64,000 nt of DNA from JBGANR01 sp044222225 (lineage in GTDB: Bacteria > Actinomycetota > Actinomycetes > Mycobacteriales > Mycobacteriaceae), in assembly GCA_044222225.1 (NCBI GenBank), contig JBGANR010000015.1, forward strand, positions 73,621 through 137,620. Reading direction: 5' to 3'. Positions 1-8,013 of this stretch are shown here, piece after piece. The translations under genes and the position numbers were made by a program. The stretch's first letter is position 1. Each line of letters opens with the position of its first letter. The notes under the pieces were generated by a model. It did not search any database and was not told the DNA's origin. It saw only the letters and a list, made by a program, of their open reading frames with translations.

Positions 1-2
1 TC

Positions 3-296
3 AGCGGGCGTGCCCGCGACGGGAGGCTCGTCCACCTGACGCCGACGGCGCAGCAGCGCGGGCGGATCCGGCCCGGTGACGTCGTCACGACGATCGTCAC
101 CGGCTCGGCACCGCACCATCTGCTGGCCGACGGCGGTGCGCTGACGGTCCGGCGGACCAGGGCCGGCGATCGGCACGAGGCGGGGGAGCGGCCGACGACG
201 GCTCCGGTGGGCGTCGGGCTCGGCTTGCCGACGATCGGTGCGCCGGCGCGGAGCGCGGCGCCGACAGGATGCGGGAGTGACGGATGCGGAACATGA
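3..296 (+). CDS. miaB: tRNA-2-methylthio-N6-dimethylallyladenosine synthase, C-terminal part
   Basis: This is the 3' end of a gene truncated by the window edge; about 97 residues remain. MiaB is a radical-SAM [4Fe-4S] enzyme that methylthiolates i6A37 in tRNAs. Only the C-terminal TRAM domain is visible: an RLVHL strand followed by RPGDVVTTIVTGSAPHHLL and a low-complexity tail ending GLGLPTIGAP. The radical-SAM core lies outside the window. The assignment also rests on context: miaA follows 3 kb downstream, and the next gene matches the small membrane protein that follows miaB in mycobacteria. The stop TGA at 294-296 overlaps the start of the next gene, so the two are probably translationally coupled. 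Confidence 0.85.
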   Translation, partial: SGRARDGRLVHLTPTAQQRGRIRPGDVVTTIVTGSAPHHLLADGGALTVRRTRAGDRHEAGERPTTAPVGVGLGLPTIGAPARSAAPTGCGSDGCGT

Positions 297-874
297 GCAG
301 GCGCGAGGATCGGGAGTTCGAGGGCTTCCGCGATGAGATCGAGGCGGCGAGCCGCAAGGTCGCGCGGGAGATCGACCCCGGTGTGCGGGCCGTCTTCGTC
401 GCGGTGCTGGTACTGGTGCTCGCGGCCACACTGATCCTGCCGCACTGCGGTTCGGTCGCGGGCTACGAGGTGTTGACGTTCTCTCCGCGGGCCGTCGAGG
501 AGCGCGTCGCCGTGACGTCACGGGTCTTCATGTGGCTCGTCGTCGTCTTCGGCATCGGCGCGTCGATGCTGGCTCTGCTCACCCGGCGCTGGGCCGTCGC
601 CCTCATCGCGCTCGCGGGCGGTTTCGTCGCGACGTTCGCCGGGCTGCTCGCGTTCTGGTCGCGCAACACTCCCGGCGTCGACAACATCCGGCCGCCGAGC
701 GGCCCGGGCCTCGGGCTGTATCTGGCGTGGGCCGCGATGGCTCTGCTGACCGTCAGCTGGGCGCGGATCGTCTGGGACCGCTCGGTGCACCTGCTCAGCC
801 TGGAGGAGGAGCGCCGCCGGCTCGCGGCCGAAGAAGAGGCCCACAACCGCAGACTGCGGCGCCGGGAACAGTAG
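284..874 (+). CDS. conserved membrane protein (Rv2732c-like)
   Basis: A 196-residue protein of unknown function. It has a charged N-terminus, then three to four hydrophobic segments at about residues 34-54, 83-105, 106-127 and 145-165, and ends in a Glu/Arg-rich, probably cytoplasmic helix (LEEERRRLAAEEEAHNRR). Position directly behind miaB and length match the mycobacterial Rv2732c family. ATG 284 is preferred because GGGAG sits 6 bases upstream. The in-frame ATG at 293 would make a classic ATGA overlap with the miaB stop and is the alternative. Either way the gene belongs to the miaB operon. Function is not known. Confidence 0.8.
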   Translation: MRNMSRREDREFEGFRDEIEAASRKVAREIDPGVRAVFVAVLVLVLAATLILPHCGSVAGYEVLTFSPRAVEERVAVTSRVFMWLVVVFGIGASMLALLTRRWAVALIALAGGFVATFAGLLAFWSRNTPGVDNIRPPSGPGLGLYLAWAAMALLTVSWARIVWDRSVHLLSLEEERRRLAAEEEAHNRRLRRREQ

Positions 875-894
875 CCCGACACCGCAGTCTGTGG
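847..894 (+). terminator. hairpin at the end of the miaB operon
   Basis: Arms 847-859 (CCGCAGACTGCGG) and 882-894 pair over 13 positions with one G-T wobble around a 22-base loop holding the stop codon. The left arm is itself a 13-base palindrome. There is no U-tract. It lies between the membrane-protein gene and the convergent DUF349 gene, so it probably serves both. Confidence 0.55.
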
Positions 895-919
895 TTCGTC
901 CCTCTCGGGGCTCGCCGAA

Positions 920-2308
920 TCAGCGACCCGAGACGGCCTCGGTGGCCGTGGCCGCCCACTGCCGCCACTGCGAAGCCTGCTCGCTGAGCTGGGCGGCCTT
1001 CTTCGCGTTGCCGGACGCCGCGGCCCGCTCGGCGTCGCGTTCGAGGCCGTCGGCCTTCGCCGTGAACTGCGCCGCCCGTGCGATCGCCTCCGGGTCGGTA
1101 CGGCGCCACTGCCGCTCCTCGGCGTGCCGCACCTTCTCGTCGAGGGCCCGCAACCGGGCCTCGAGCTGGCCGATGTGCTCACGCGGAACGCGTCCCAGCT
1201 CGTCCCACCGGTCGTGCAGCGCGCGCACCGCGGCGCGGGCCGCGTCGACGGAATCCGCCTGCTCGACGGCCTTCTCCGCTTCGGTCAGAGCGGCCCGCTT
1301 GGCCTCCGCACTCCGGGAGTACTCGGCCTCGCGCTCGGAATGGGACGCGCTGCGGGCGGCGAAGAAGACGTCCTGCGCGGCCTTGAAGCGGGCCCACAGT
1401 GCGTCGTCGACCTCGCGGGACGCGCGCCCGGCGGCCTTCCACTCCTCGAGCAGCTCGCGGTAGCGGTTCGCGGTCGGCGCCCAGTCGGTGGAGGCCGAGA
1501 GCGCCTCGGCGTCGGCGATGAGCTGTTCCTTGCGCGTCTTGGCGGACGCCCGCGTCTTGTCCATCTCGGCGAAATGGGCCCCGCGGCGTCGGCTGAAGGT
1601 GTCGCGGGCGCGGTGCAGCCGTTTCGTCATGGCGTCGTCGACCTTGCGGTCGACGCCGCGGATCGCCCGCCACTCGTCGCCGATCGCCCGCAGCCGGTCG
1701 CCGGTGGCGCGCCAGCGCCCCTCGATCCCGCACAGTTCCTCGGCTTCGGCGAGCAACGCCTCCTTGCGCGCCGTCGCCTCGAGTTTCGCCTGTTCGCGGT
1801 CGGCCTTCGCGCGTGCGGCGGCCTCCTCGGCGCCGCCGGCGATGGTCGTCAACCGGACCCGGAGGTTCTCGATGTCGCCGATGACGGCCGCCTCGTCGAG
1901 CCCGGCGAGCAGTGTCGCGGCGGCGCGGGCCGTCGCGACCGGATCGCCGGAGCCGGCGGACAGTCGTTCCTCCAGAAGTTCGACCTCGGTCGCGAGATCG
2001 TCGAAGCGCAGCCCGTAGTGGGCGAGCCCCTCCTCGGGCGTGCCGGCCTGCCAGGAGCCGATCTGTCGTTCGCCGTCGGCCGTCGTGAGCCAGACCGAGC
2101 CGTCGGCCTCGACGCGTCCGAATCTGCTCGGATCGGTGGTGCCGTGCGGATGCGGCAGCTGCGCGGCCTTCTCCACGGGCTGCGTCGGACCGGGTCGAGG
2201 TCCCGGGCGCGGGCCGGGGCGGGGCCCCGGTCGAGGCCCGGGACGGGGACCCGGCGTCGGTGTCGCCGCGGGACCGGCGCTGTGCTCTTCGGGTGTGCTG
2301 ACCTGCAT
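920..2308 (-). CDS. DUF349 domain protein (Rv2731-like)
   Basis: A 462-residue, highly charged, mostly helical protein. Its C-terminal two thirds contain consecutive DUF349 repeats (for example RWRATGDRLRAIGDEWRAI and ANRYRELLEEWKAAGRAS), which fold as coiled helical hairpins; the molecular role is not established. The N-terminus is unusual: residues 19-40 are five near-perfect PGPR repeats encoded by a GC-only tandem tract at about 2187-2254. ATG 2308 is supported by GAGAGGGG 6 bases upstream. It is convergent with the miaB operon and divergent from the next gene, as its homologue is in M. tuberculosis. Confidence 0.85.
   Translation of the reverse strand: MQVSTPEEHSAGPAATPTPGPRPGPRPGPRPGPRPGPRPGPTQPVEKAAQLPHPHGTTDPSRFGRVEADGSVWLTTADGERQIGSWQAGTPEEGLAHYGLRFDDLATEVELLEERLSAGSGDPVATARAAATLLAGLDEAAVIGDIENLRVRLTTIAGGAEEAAARAKADREQAKLEATARKEALLAEAEELCGIEGRWRATGDRLRAIGDEWRAIRGVDRKVDDAMTKRLHRARDTFSRRRGAHFAEMDKTRASAKTRKEQLIADAEALSASTDWAPTANRYRELLEEWKAAGRASREVDDALWARFKAAQDVFFAARSASHSEREAEYSRSAEAKRAALTEAEKAVEQADSVDAARAAVRALHDRWDELGRVPREHIGQLEARLRALDEKVRHAEERQWRRTDPEAIARAAQFTAKADGLERDAERAAASGNAKKAAQLSEQASQWRQWAATATEAVSGR
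2187..2254. repeat. 12-bp tandem tract encoding PGPR repeats
   Basis: GC-only degenerate 12-bp units inside the DUF349 gene, read as Pro-Gly-Pro-Arg about five times. Such tracts are prone to slippage, so the copy number may vary between strains. Confidence 0.7.
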
Positions 2309-2439
2309 GTCGAACCCCTCTCCGGTCGCGTCGCGACCGCCGCCATCACGCGAACTGCCATCCCATTGAACCAGGCACCACCGGTGGCCAACGCGGGAAG
2401 CGCGTGCTCGGGCCCGGTCGGCGGTCCGCGGGAACTGGA

Positions 2440-2445
2440 TAGCCT
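2440..2445 (+). promoter_or_regulatory. -10 element for a leaderless start
   Basis: TAGCCT (TANNNT) lies 8 bases before GTG 2454, which has no Shine-Dalgarno. This spacing places the transcription start at or next to the start codon. Confidence 0.5.
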
Positions 2446-2453
2446 TGTCTCCT

Positions 2454-3176
2454 GTGACGCCGACATCCCCGCCGCCCGCCGCCGATGACGCCCCGGTTCT
2501 GCCGGTCGCGATCGCGTTCGTGCCGTCGGCGCCGGCGCTCGTGCCGGAGCTGACGGGCGGCCCGGATCCCGCGCTCGACCCGGTTCGGCGCGCCGTCGTC
2601 GAGGTCGCGCGACGGCTCGCCGCCGTCGCCCCGCGGTGGGTCGTCCTCGGTCCCGGCAGCGGCGACTACTCCCGCGGTGTGCGGGGGACGTTCCTCGGCT
2701 TCGGCGTCGACGTCCGCGCCGACCTCTCCGGCGCGGCGTGGCTGCCGCCGGGCGGTGCCGTCGACCCGGCGGTCGACCTGTATGCGCTGGTCGGGGGCTG
2801 GATCGCGGCCGGTGCGGGTGCTCGCGCCCGGGCGATCGGCGACGCCGCGGGCATCGAGACCGTCCGCGCCGCGTGCGCCCCGGCGCCGATGGGGCTGCTC
2901 GTGGTCGGCGACGGCGCCACGACGCTGACCCCCCGCGCGCCCGGCGGGCACGTGCCGGAGTCGCTCGCCGTACAAGAGGAGATCATCGCCGCGCTGGCGG
3001 CCGCCGACGGGGCGGCGCTCGACGCGCTCGACGACACGACCTGTGCGGCCCTGGGCGTGGACGCGCTGGCGTCCTGGCGGATCGCGGCCGGGCTCGCCCC
3101 GCCGGGACGTCGCGAGATCTGCTACGCCGATGCGCCGCTCGGCGTCGGCTACGTGGTCGCGTGGTGGGGACCGTGA
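2454..3176 (+). CDS. LigB-fold (class III extradiol dioxygenase-like) protein, Rv2728c-like
   Basis: A 240-residue protein with the LigB/MEMO-type opening VAIAFVPSAPALVPELTGG and the strand WVVLGPGSGDYS. In true class III extradiol dioxygenases the first motif carries a metal-binding His after the proline. Here that position reads PSAP, so the iron site may be lost and a dioxygenase function is doubtful. The GTG start at 2454 is chosen for the upstream -10 element; TTG 2445 is in frame but less likely. The stop overlaps the miaA GTG (GTGA), so the two are co-translated. This gene precedes miaA in mycobacteria too; its role is unknown. Confidence 0.75.
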   Translation: MTPTSPPPAADDAPVLPVAIAFVPSAPALVPELTGGPDPALDPVRRAVVEVARRLAAVAPRWVVLGPGSGDYSRGVRGTFLGFGVDVRADLSGAAWLPPGGAVDPAVDLYALVGGWIAAGAGARARAIGDAAGIETVRAACAPAPMGLLVVGDGATTLTPRAPGGHVPESLAVQEEIIAALAAADGAALDALDDTTCAALGVDALASWRIAAGLAPPGRREICYADAPLGVGYVVAWWGP

Positions 3177-4081
3177 CGGCGCGGCCGATCGTCGTCCTCG
3201 GACCGACCGGTGCGGGCAAGTCGGCGCTCGCGCTCGATCTCGCCGAACATCTCGGCGGCGAGATCGTCAATGCGGACGCCATGGCGCAGTACCGCGGGAT
3301 GGACATCGGCACCGCGAAGGTCCCCGCGCACGAGCGGCGCGGCATCCCGCACCATCAGCTCGACGTCCTCGACGTCACCGAGACGGCGACGGTCGCCCGC
3401 TATCAGGAGGCGGCACGGGCGGACGTCGAGGCCGTCCTGGCGCGGGGGGCGACGCCGATCGTCGTCGGCGGCTCGATGATGTACCTGCAGGCGCTGCTCG
3501 ACGGGTGGACGCTGCCGGCGACCGACGCGGGCGTCCGGGCGCGGTACGAGGCGGAGCTGGCCCGGATCGGGCCGCTCGCGCTGCACGGGCGACTGGCCGA
3601 GGTCGATCCGGCGGCCGCCGCCAAGATCCTCGACTCGGACGGACGCAGGATCGTCCGTGCGCTGGAGGTCGTGGAGATCACGGGACTGCCGTTCGCGGCG
3701 TCGGCTCCGACGATCGGCGAGCCGGCCTGGGGTGCGCGGCTGCTCGGCGTCGACCGTGATCCGGCGGAACTGGAGGACCGGCTGCGGCTGCGCACCGCGG
3801 CGATGTTCGACGAGGGACTGGTCGACGAGGTGCGGGCGCTCGTCGACCGGGGACTGCGCGAGGGCGTCACCGCGCCGCGGGCGATCGGATACGCACAGGT
3901 CCTGGCCGTGCTCGACGGCGAGTCGGACGTCGACGCGGCGCAGGAGGCCACCTTCTTCGCGACGCGCCGCTACGTCCGGCGGCAACGCTCGTGGTTCCGG
4001 CGCGACAAGCGCATCGTCTGGCTGGACGGTGCGTCGCCGACGCTGCTGAAGGACGCGTCGGACCGCTCGGGCCCGTCATAG
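3173..4081 (+). CDS. miaA: tRNA dimethylallyltransferase
   Basis: 302 residues. It transfers a dimethylallyl group to N6 of A37 in UNN-reading tRNAs, making the i6A substrate that MiaB then methylthiolates. Visible features are the P-loop GPTGAGKS near the N-terminus, the segment DAMAQYRGMDIGTAK that contacts tRNA and catalyses transfer, VVGGSMMY, and the C-terminal RAIGYAQ motif. GTG 3173 overlaps the upstream stop as GTGA. The length is normal for the family. The TAG stop (4079-4081) also forms the first three bases of the putative -10 element of dapF. Confidence 0.97.
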   Translation: MTARPIVVLGPTGAGKSALALDLAEHLGGEIVNADAMAQYRGMDIGTAKVPAHERRGIPHHQLDVLDVTETATVARYQEAARADVEAVLARGATPIVVGGSMMYLQALLDGWTLPATDAGVRARYEAELARIGPLALHGRLAEVDPAAAAKILDSDGRRIVRALEVVEITGLPFAASAPTIGEPAWGARLLGVDRDPAELEDRLRLRTAAMFDEGLVDEVRALVDRGLREGVTAPRAIGYAQVLAVLDGESDVDAAQEATFFATRRYVRRQRSWFRRDKRIVWLDGASPTLLKDASDRSGPS

Positions 4082-4084
4082 GAT
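4079..4084 (+). promoter_or_regulatory. -10 element of dapF overlapping the miaA stop codon
   Basis: TAGGAT starts with the miaA TAG stop and lies 7 bases before the dapF ATG at 4092. This suggests a leaderless dapF transcript in addition to read-through from miaA. Confidence 0.5.
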
Positions 4085-4091
4085 CGACCCC

Positions 4092-4964
4092 ATGACTCTC
4101 GGGCAGCGCTTCACGAAGGGCCACGGCACGCAGAACGACTTCGTCATCCTCGACGATCCGTACGTCCGGCTGGACCTCGCGCCCGGCTACGTCGCCGCGC
4201 TCTGCGATCGGCAGCGGGGGATCGGTGCCGACGGTGTGCTCCGGGTCGCCTCGGCCGGTGCCCTGGTCTCGGCCAAGGTGCTGCCGGAGCTGCCCGAGGG
4301 CGTGGACGCCGACGACTTCTTCATGGACTACCGCAACGGTGACGGCTCCATCGCCGAGATGTGCGGCAACGGGGTCCGCGTCTTCGCGCACTATCTGCGC
4401 GCCGCCGGTCTCGTCACGGGCGACGAGTTCGTGGTCGGATCGCGCGCCGGCGGCCGGGCCGTCGTCGTGCATCACGTCGACCGCGCCTACGCCGATGTCA
4501 GCGTCGCGATGGGCGCGGTGCGGGTGGCCGAGCGGCCCGGAACCGCCGTGCAGGGGCAGCGGCGCTACACCGGCGACGTCGTCGACGTCGGCAACCCGCA
4601 TCTCGCGTGCGTCGGCGTGACGCCGGACGAGCTCGCCGCCCTCGACCTGCGTGCGCCGTTCGACCTCGACCCGGCGGTCTTCCCGCACGGCGCGAATCTC
4701 GAGTTCGTGACCGTGACCGGAGACGGCACCGCGACGATGCGCGTCCAGGAGCGCGGTGTCGGCGAGACCCGCAGCTGCGGCACCGGCGTCGTCGCCGCCG
4801 CGGCGGCGGTGCTGCGCTCGCAGGGTCGCGACGAGGGCCGTATCCGGATGACGGTGCCGGGCGGCGTCGTCGACGCGACGATCGCCGAGGGATCCGCGAC
4901 GCTGCGCGGGCCGTCGATCCTCGTCGGCTCGGGCGTGCTGAACCCGGGCTGGAATCAACCCTGA
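4092..4964 (+). CDS. dapF: diaminopimelate epimerase
   Basis: 290 residues. It interconverts LL- and meso-diaminopimelate, the last shared step to lysine and to the peptidoglycan cross-linking residue. Both catalytic cysteines are present in their motifs: EMCGNGVRVFAHYL near residue 93 and RSCGTGVVAAA near residue 230. The N-terminal GHGTQNDFVILDD is also family-typical. Only ten bases separate it from miaA, and its own -10 overlaps the miaA stop. The order miaA-dapF-hflX is conserved in mycobacteria. Confidence 0.97.
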   Translation: MTLGQRFTKGHGTQNDFVILDDPYVRLDLAPGYVAALCDRQRGIGADGVLRVASAGALVSAKVLPELPEGVDADDFFMDYRNGDGSIAEMCGNGVRVFAHYLRAAGLVTGDEFVVGSRAGGRAVVVHHVDRAYADVSVAMGAVRVAERPGTAVQGQRRYTGDVVDVGNPHLACVGVTPDELAALDLRAPFDLDPAVFPHGANLEFVTVTGDGTATMRVQERGVGETRSCGTGVVAAAAAVLRSQGRDEGRIRMTVPGGVVDATIAEGSATLRGPSILVGSGVLNPGWNQP

Positions 4965-5039
4965 TCCCCGTCGGGGCGTGCGCCCGCTGTGGATAACCGT
5001 TCGCGCGAGATCGGCGCGGCGTGGGAGACTGGGCGACGT

Positions 5040-6482
5040 ATGACAGAACAGCCAGTCTCCGCGTCCACCGTCGCCGACTCCACCGCGCACCAGCCCACGA
5101 CCGGCGAGCTTCAGCTCGACGAACGTTCGTCGCTGCGCCGTGTCCGAGGTCTTTCGACGGAACTCACCGACGTCACCGAGGTCGAATACCGGAAGCTTCG
5201 ACTCGAACGGGTCGTGCTCGTCGGCGTCTGGACCGACGGCTCCGCGGCGCGCGCCGACGGGAGCCTCGCCGAGCTCGCGGCGCTCGCCGAGACGGCGGGC
5301 TCCGAGGTCGCGGACGGACTCATCCAGCGCCGCGACAAGCCGGACCCGGCGACCTACATCGGTTCGGGCAAGGCGCAGGAACTGCGTGAGGTCGTGCTCG
5401 CGACCGAGGCCGACACCGTCGTCTGCGACGGTGAGCTGAGCCCGGCGCAGCTCACCGCGCTCGAGAAGGTCGTCAAGGTCAAGGTCATCGACCGGACGGC
5501 GCTCATCCTCGACATCTTCGCTCAGCACGCGACGTCCCGAGAGGGCAAGGCGCAGGTCTCGCTCGCGCAGATGGAGTACATGATGCCCCGGCTGCGTGGC
5601 TGGGGTGAGTCGCTCTCCCGGCAGGCCGGTGGCCGCGCCGGCAGCAACGGCGGCGTCGGCCTGCGTGGTCCGGGCGAGACGAAGATCGAGACCGATCGCC
5701 GGCGGATCCGCGAGCGCATGGCCAAGCTGCGCCGCGAGATCAGGGGCATGAAGGCGGCGCGTGTCACCAAGCGGCAGTCTCGCCGGGATTCGGACACGCC
5801 GTCCGTGGCGATCGTCGGTTACACCAACGCCGGCAAGTCGAGTCTCATCAATGCGCTGACGGGTTCCGGCGTCCTCGTGCAGGACGCGTTGTTCGCGACG
5901 CTCGACCCGACGTCCCGGCGCGGCGAACTCGCCGACGGCCGGGAGGTCGTCTTCACCGACACGGTGGGCTTCGTCCGGCATCTGCCGACGCAACTCGTCG
6001 AGGCGTTCCGGTCGACGCTGGAGGAGGTCGCCGAGGCGGATCTGCTGCTGCACGTCGTCGACGGGTCCGATCCGCTGCCGATGGACCAGATCTCGGCCGT
6101 GCGGGGCGTCGTCGCGGACGTCGTCGCCGAGCAGGGTGCCGACAAGGCGCCGCCGGAGCTGATCGTGGTCAACAAGATCGATGCCGCCGACCCGCTCGTC
6201 CTCGCGATGCTGCGCGGCGAGTTCCCCGGAGCCGCGTTCATCTCGGCGGCGACCGGCGAAGGGCTCGGTCACCTCGTGACCCGGATCGACGAGGAGCTGC
6301 CCGCGCGGGAGACGATCGTCTCCATCGTCGTGCCCTACGACCGGGGTGACGTCATCGCCCGGTTGCACGACGCCGGCGGCATCCTGTCCCTCGGGTACAC
6401 CGACGCCGGCACCGCCATCACCGCGCGCGTCGGCGCCGCGGCGGCCGCATCTCTCGCCGAGTTCGCGGCCCCGGTCGGCTGA
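5040..6482 (+). CDS. hflX: GTPase HflX
   Basis: 480 residues. HflX is a ribosome-associated GTPase that splits stalled or stressed 70S ribosomes; mycobacterial homologues influence macrolide tolerance. The N-terminal HflX domain contains RDKPDPATYIGSGKAQEL and the glycine-rich loop GRAGSNGGVGLRGPGETKIE. The G domain shows G1 GYTNAGKS, G3 DTVGF and G4 NKID. ATG 5040 is chosen because homology starts close behind it; an in-frame GTG at 4989 would add 17 non-conserved residues. An imperfect -10 (GAGACT, 5025-5030) lies 9 bases upstream. It is convergent with lexA, with only 27 bases between stops. Confidence 0.95.
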   Translation: MTEQPVSASTVADSTAHQPTTGELQLDERSSLRRVRGLSTELTDVTEVEYRKLRLERVVLVGVWTDGSAARADGSLAELAALAETAGSEVADGLIQRRDKPDPATYIGSGKAQELREVVLATEADTVVCDGELSPAQLTALEKVVKVKVIDRTALILDIFAQHATSREGKAQVSLAQMEYMMPRLRGWGESLSRQAGGRAGSNGGVGLRGPGETKIETDRRRIRERMAKLRREIRGMKAARVTKRQSRRDSDTPSVAIVGYTNAGKSSLINALTGSGVLVQDALFATLDPTSRRGELADGREVVFTDTVGFVRHLPTQLVEAFRSTLEEVAEADLLLHVVDGSDPLPMDQISAVRGVVADVVAEQGADKAPPELIVVNKIDAADPLVLAMLRGEFPGAAFISAATGEGLGHLVTRIDEELPARETIVSIVVPYDRGDVIARLHDAGGILSLGYTDAGTAITARVGAAAAASLAEFAAPVG

Positions 6483-6509
6483 GCGCACCGATCGGGACCG
6501 CGCGCGGCG

Positions 6510-7217
6510 TCAGATCTTGCGCAGGACGGACACGACCTTGCCGAGGATGACGGCCTCGCGGCCGTCGATCGGCTCGAAGGACGAGTTGTGCGGCAGCAGC
6601 CACACCTCGTCGGACGTGCGCTTGAAGGTCTTCACGGTGGCGTCGCCGTCGATCATCGCGGCCACGATGTCGCCGTTGTCGGCGACGTTCTGCTGACGGA
6701 CGACCACCCAGTCGCCGTCGCAGATCGCCGCGTCGATCATCGATTCCCCGACGACCTTGAGCAGGAACAGCGATCCCTTGCCGACGAGCGCCTGGGGGAG
6801 CGGGAAGACGTCCTCGACGGCCTCCTCGGCGAGGATCGGCCCGCCGGCGGCGATCCGGCCGAGCACCGGAACGAATGCCGGTTGCGGCAGTTCCTGGCCC
6901 GGCGGAGTCGGGGGCTTGGGGGGCGAGCCGTCGGAGACGTTCACCGCGCGCGGCCGGTGCGGATCGCGCTTGAGATAGCCCTTACGTTCGAGTGCCCGGA
7001 GCTGATAGGCCACCGACGACGTCGAGTTCAGGCCGATGGTGTCACCGATCTCGCGGATGCTCGGCGGGTAGCCGCGCTCGCGAACGAACTTGCGGATGAC
7101 CTCGAGGACCTCCCGCTGCCGGCCGGACAGCGGCGGGCCGCCGTTCTCTGATCCGCCGTCGGTGTCGGACGGCCGCCCGGGCCCCCGACGCTGGCGCGGG
7201 GTGGGCTCGTCTGCCAT
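6510..7217 (-). CDS. lexA: SOS repressor LexA
   Basis: 235 residues. LexA represses DNA-damage genes and inactivates itself by RecA*-stimulated cleavage. The N-terminal winged helix (YPPSIREIGDTIGLNSTSSVAYQLRAL, given here only as a region) covers about residues 47-75. The Ala-Gly cleavage bond is in RIAAGGP, the catalytic Ser in GESMID and the catalytic Lys in ATVKTF. ATG 7217 has an excellent ribosome site (AGGGAGG, 7226-7232). Upstream are a well-formed promoter and an SOS box overlapping its -35, so the gene is autorepressed. The N-terminal 20 residues are a variable, Arg/Pro-rich extension. Confidence 0.97.
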   Translation of the reverse strand: MADEPTPRQRRGPGRPSDTDGGSENGGPPLSGRQREVLEVIRKFVRERGYPPSIREIGDTIGLNSTSSVAYQLRALERKGYLKRDPHRPRAVNVSDGSPPKPPTPPGQELPQPAFVPVLGRIAAGGPILAEEAVEDVFPLPQALVGKGSLFLLKVVGESMIDAAICDGDWVVVRQQNVADNGDIVAAMIDGDATVKTFKRTSDEVWLLPHNSSFEPIDGREAVILGKVVSVLRKI

Positions 7218-7275
7218 GGTGACCTCCCTGGTCTGTACTGCATCTGCTCAGGTCATATACGGTTTCGCCTCCTCC

Positions 7276-7304
7276 AGCCTAGTGCAATCCCACACATCTG
7301 CCAA
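7276..7304 (-). promoter_or_regulatory. lexA promoter
   Basis: On the minus strand, -35 TTGGCA (7299-7304) and -10 TAGGCT (7276-7281) are separated by exactly 17 bases. The -35 overlaps the right-hand SOS box, as expected for LexA autorepression. Confidence 0.7.
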
Positions 7305-7316
7305 ACACCCGTTCGA
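7301..7316. promoter_or_regulatory. SOS box controlling lexA
   Basis: CCAAAC-N4-GTTCGA matches the actinobacterial LexA operator TCGAAC-N4-GTTCGA at 10 of 12 arm positions. It overlaps the -35 of the lexA promoter. Confidence 0.75.
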
Positions 7317-7367
7317 GTTTGTCGGTCGAGCCGTGGATTCTGTCGGTGCCCCGTGTTACAACTGTTC

Positions 7368-7383
7368 TCGAACAGCCGTTCAT
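7368..7383. promoter_or_regulatory. SOS box controlling the LysM gene
   Basis: TCGAAC-N4-GTTCAT matches the LexA operator at 10 of 12 arm positions, with a perfect left arm. It lies 64 bases upstream of the LysM gene start, in the divergent lexA intergenic region. Confidence 0.75.
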
Positions 7384-7446
7384 CGAACGGAAGGCCGAAT
7401 CGAGGGCGATCGTCAAACGTCGCCGTCGCAGGGAAGGGGCGGACGG

Positions 7447-8013
7447 ATGACCGCGATTTCTGTGCTCGATGCAGGACGGGTGCCGCGCAGGGGTGTCGCG
7501 GAGCCGACGTACGGCGCCGTCGCGCCGTGCGGCAAGGCGGTGGCGCGGCGGGACGGCGCCACGGCGCGGAGCAGCGGGGCTGCGGCGTTGCGTGCGGGCC
7601 TGGCGGTGCCGGGCAGGCGCGGCCCGTGGTCGATCGCCGAGGCGCGGCACGGCGTTCCGGCGCGGCGCCGGACGCGGGTGATCGCGGTGGCTTCGGCGGT
7701 GGACGACGTCTACGCCCGTCGCCGGCGCGCCGCCGCGGCCGTCGGGGCCGGGCTGCTGCTGCTGCTCGTGGTGCTGGGCGTTGCACTCGTCGGGCGGGCT
7801 GTGGAGGCGGCCTCGGCACCGGTGGAGGTCGGGGTGTCGACCGTCTACGTCAAGCAGGGGCAGTCGATCAGCGTGATCGCCGAGGCCGTCGCGCCCGGGA
7901 TGCCGCGCGAGGCCGCCGTCGAGCGGATCCGCTCCATCAACGGTCTGCCGAACACCGCAGTGCATCGCGGCCAGGCTCTTCTCGTGCCGGTGTACGCCGG
8001 TGTCGAGCGATAG
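7447..8013 (+). CDS. SOS-linked membrane protein with LysM domain (ChiZ/DivS-like)
   Basis: 188 residues: an Arg/Ala-rich cytoplasmic N-terminus, one membrane helix at about 96-116, and a short extracytoplasmic LysM-type peptidoglycan-binding domain (about 130-185, VKQGQSISVIAEAV). Architecture and place, divergent from lexA behind its own SOS box, match M. tuberculosis Rv2719c (ChiZ), reported as a damage-induced cell-wall hydrolase/division inhibitor, and C. glutamicum DivS. The likely role is delaying septation during the SOS response. No catalytic hydrolase domain is visible. ATG 7447 is preceded by GGAAGGGG about 7 bases upstream. Confidence 0.85.
   Translation: MTAISVLDAGRVPRRGVAEPTYGAVAPCGKAVARRDGATARSSGAAALRAGLAVPGRRGPWSIAEARHGVPARRRTRVIAVASAVDDVYARRRRAAAAVGAGLLLLLVVLGVALVGRAVEAASAPVEVGVSTVYVKQGQSISVIAEAVAPGMPREAAVERIRSINGLPNTAVHRGQALLVPVYAGVER

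Noticed and set aside
3867..6488. An 873-codon open frame antisense to dapF and hflX
   Set aside because: It mirrors third-position GC bias of the sense genes, has Arg/Asp-rich composition with no recognisable domain, and overlaps well-supported genes. Similar long antisense frames opposite hrpA, the APC gene and dxs were rejected for the same reason.
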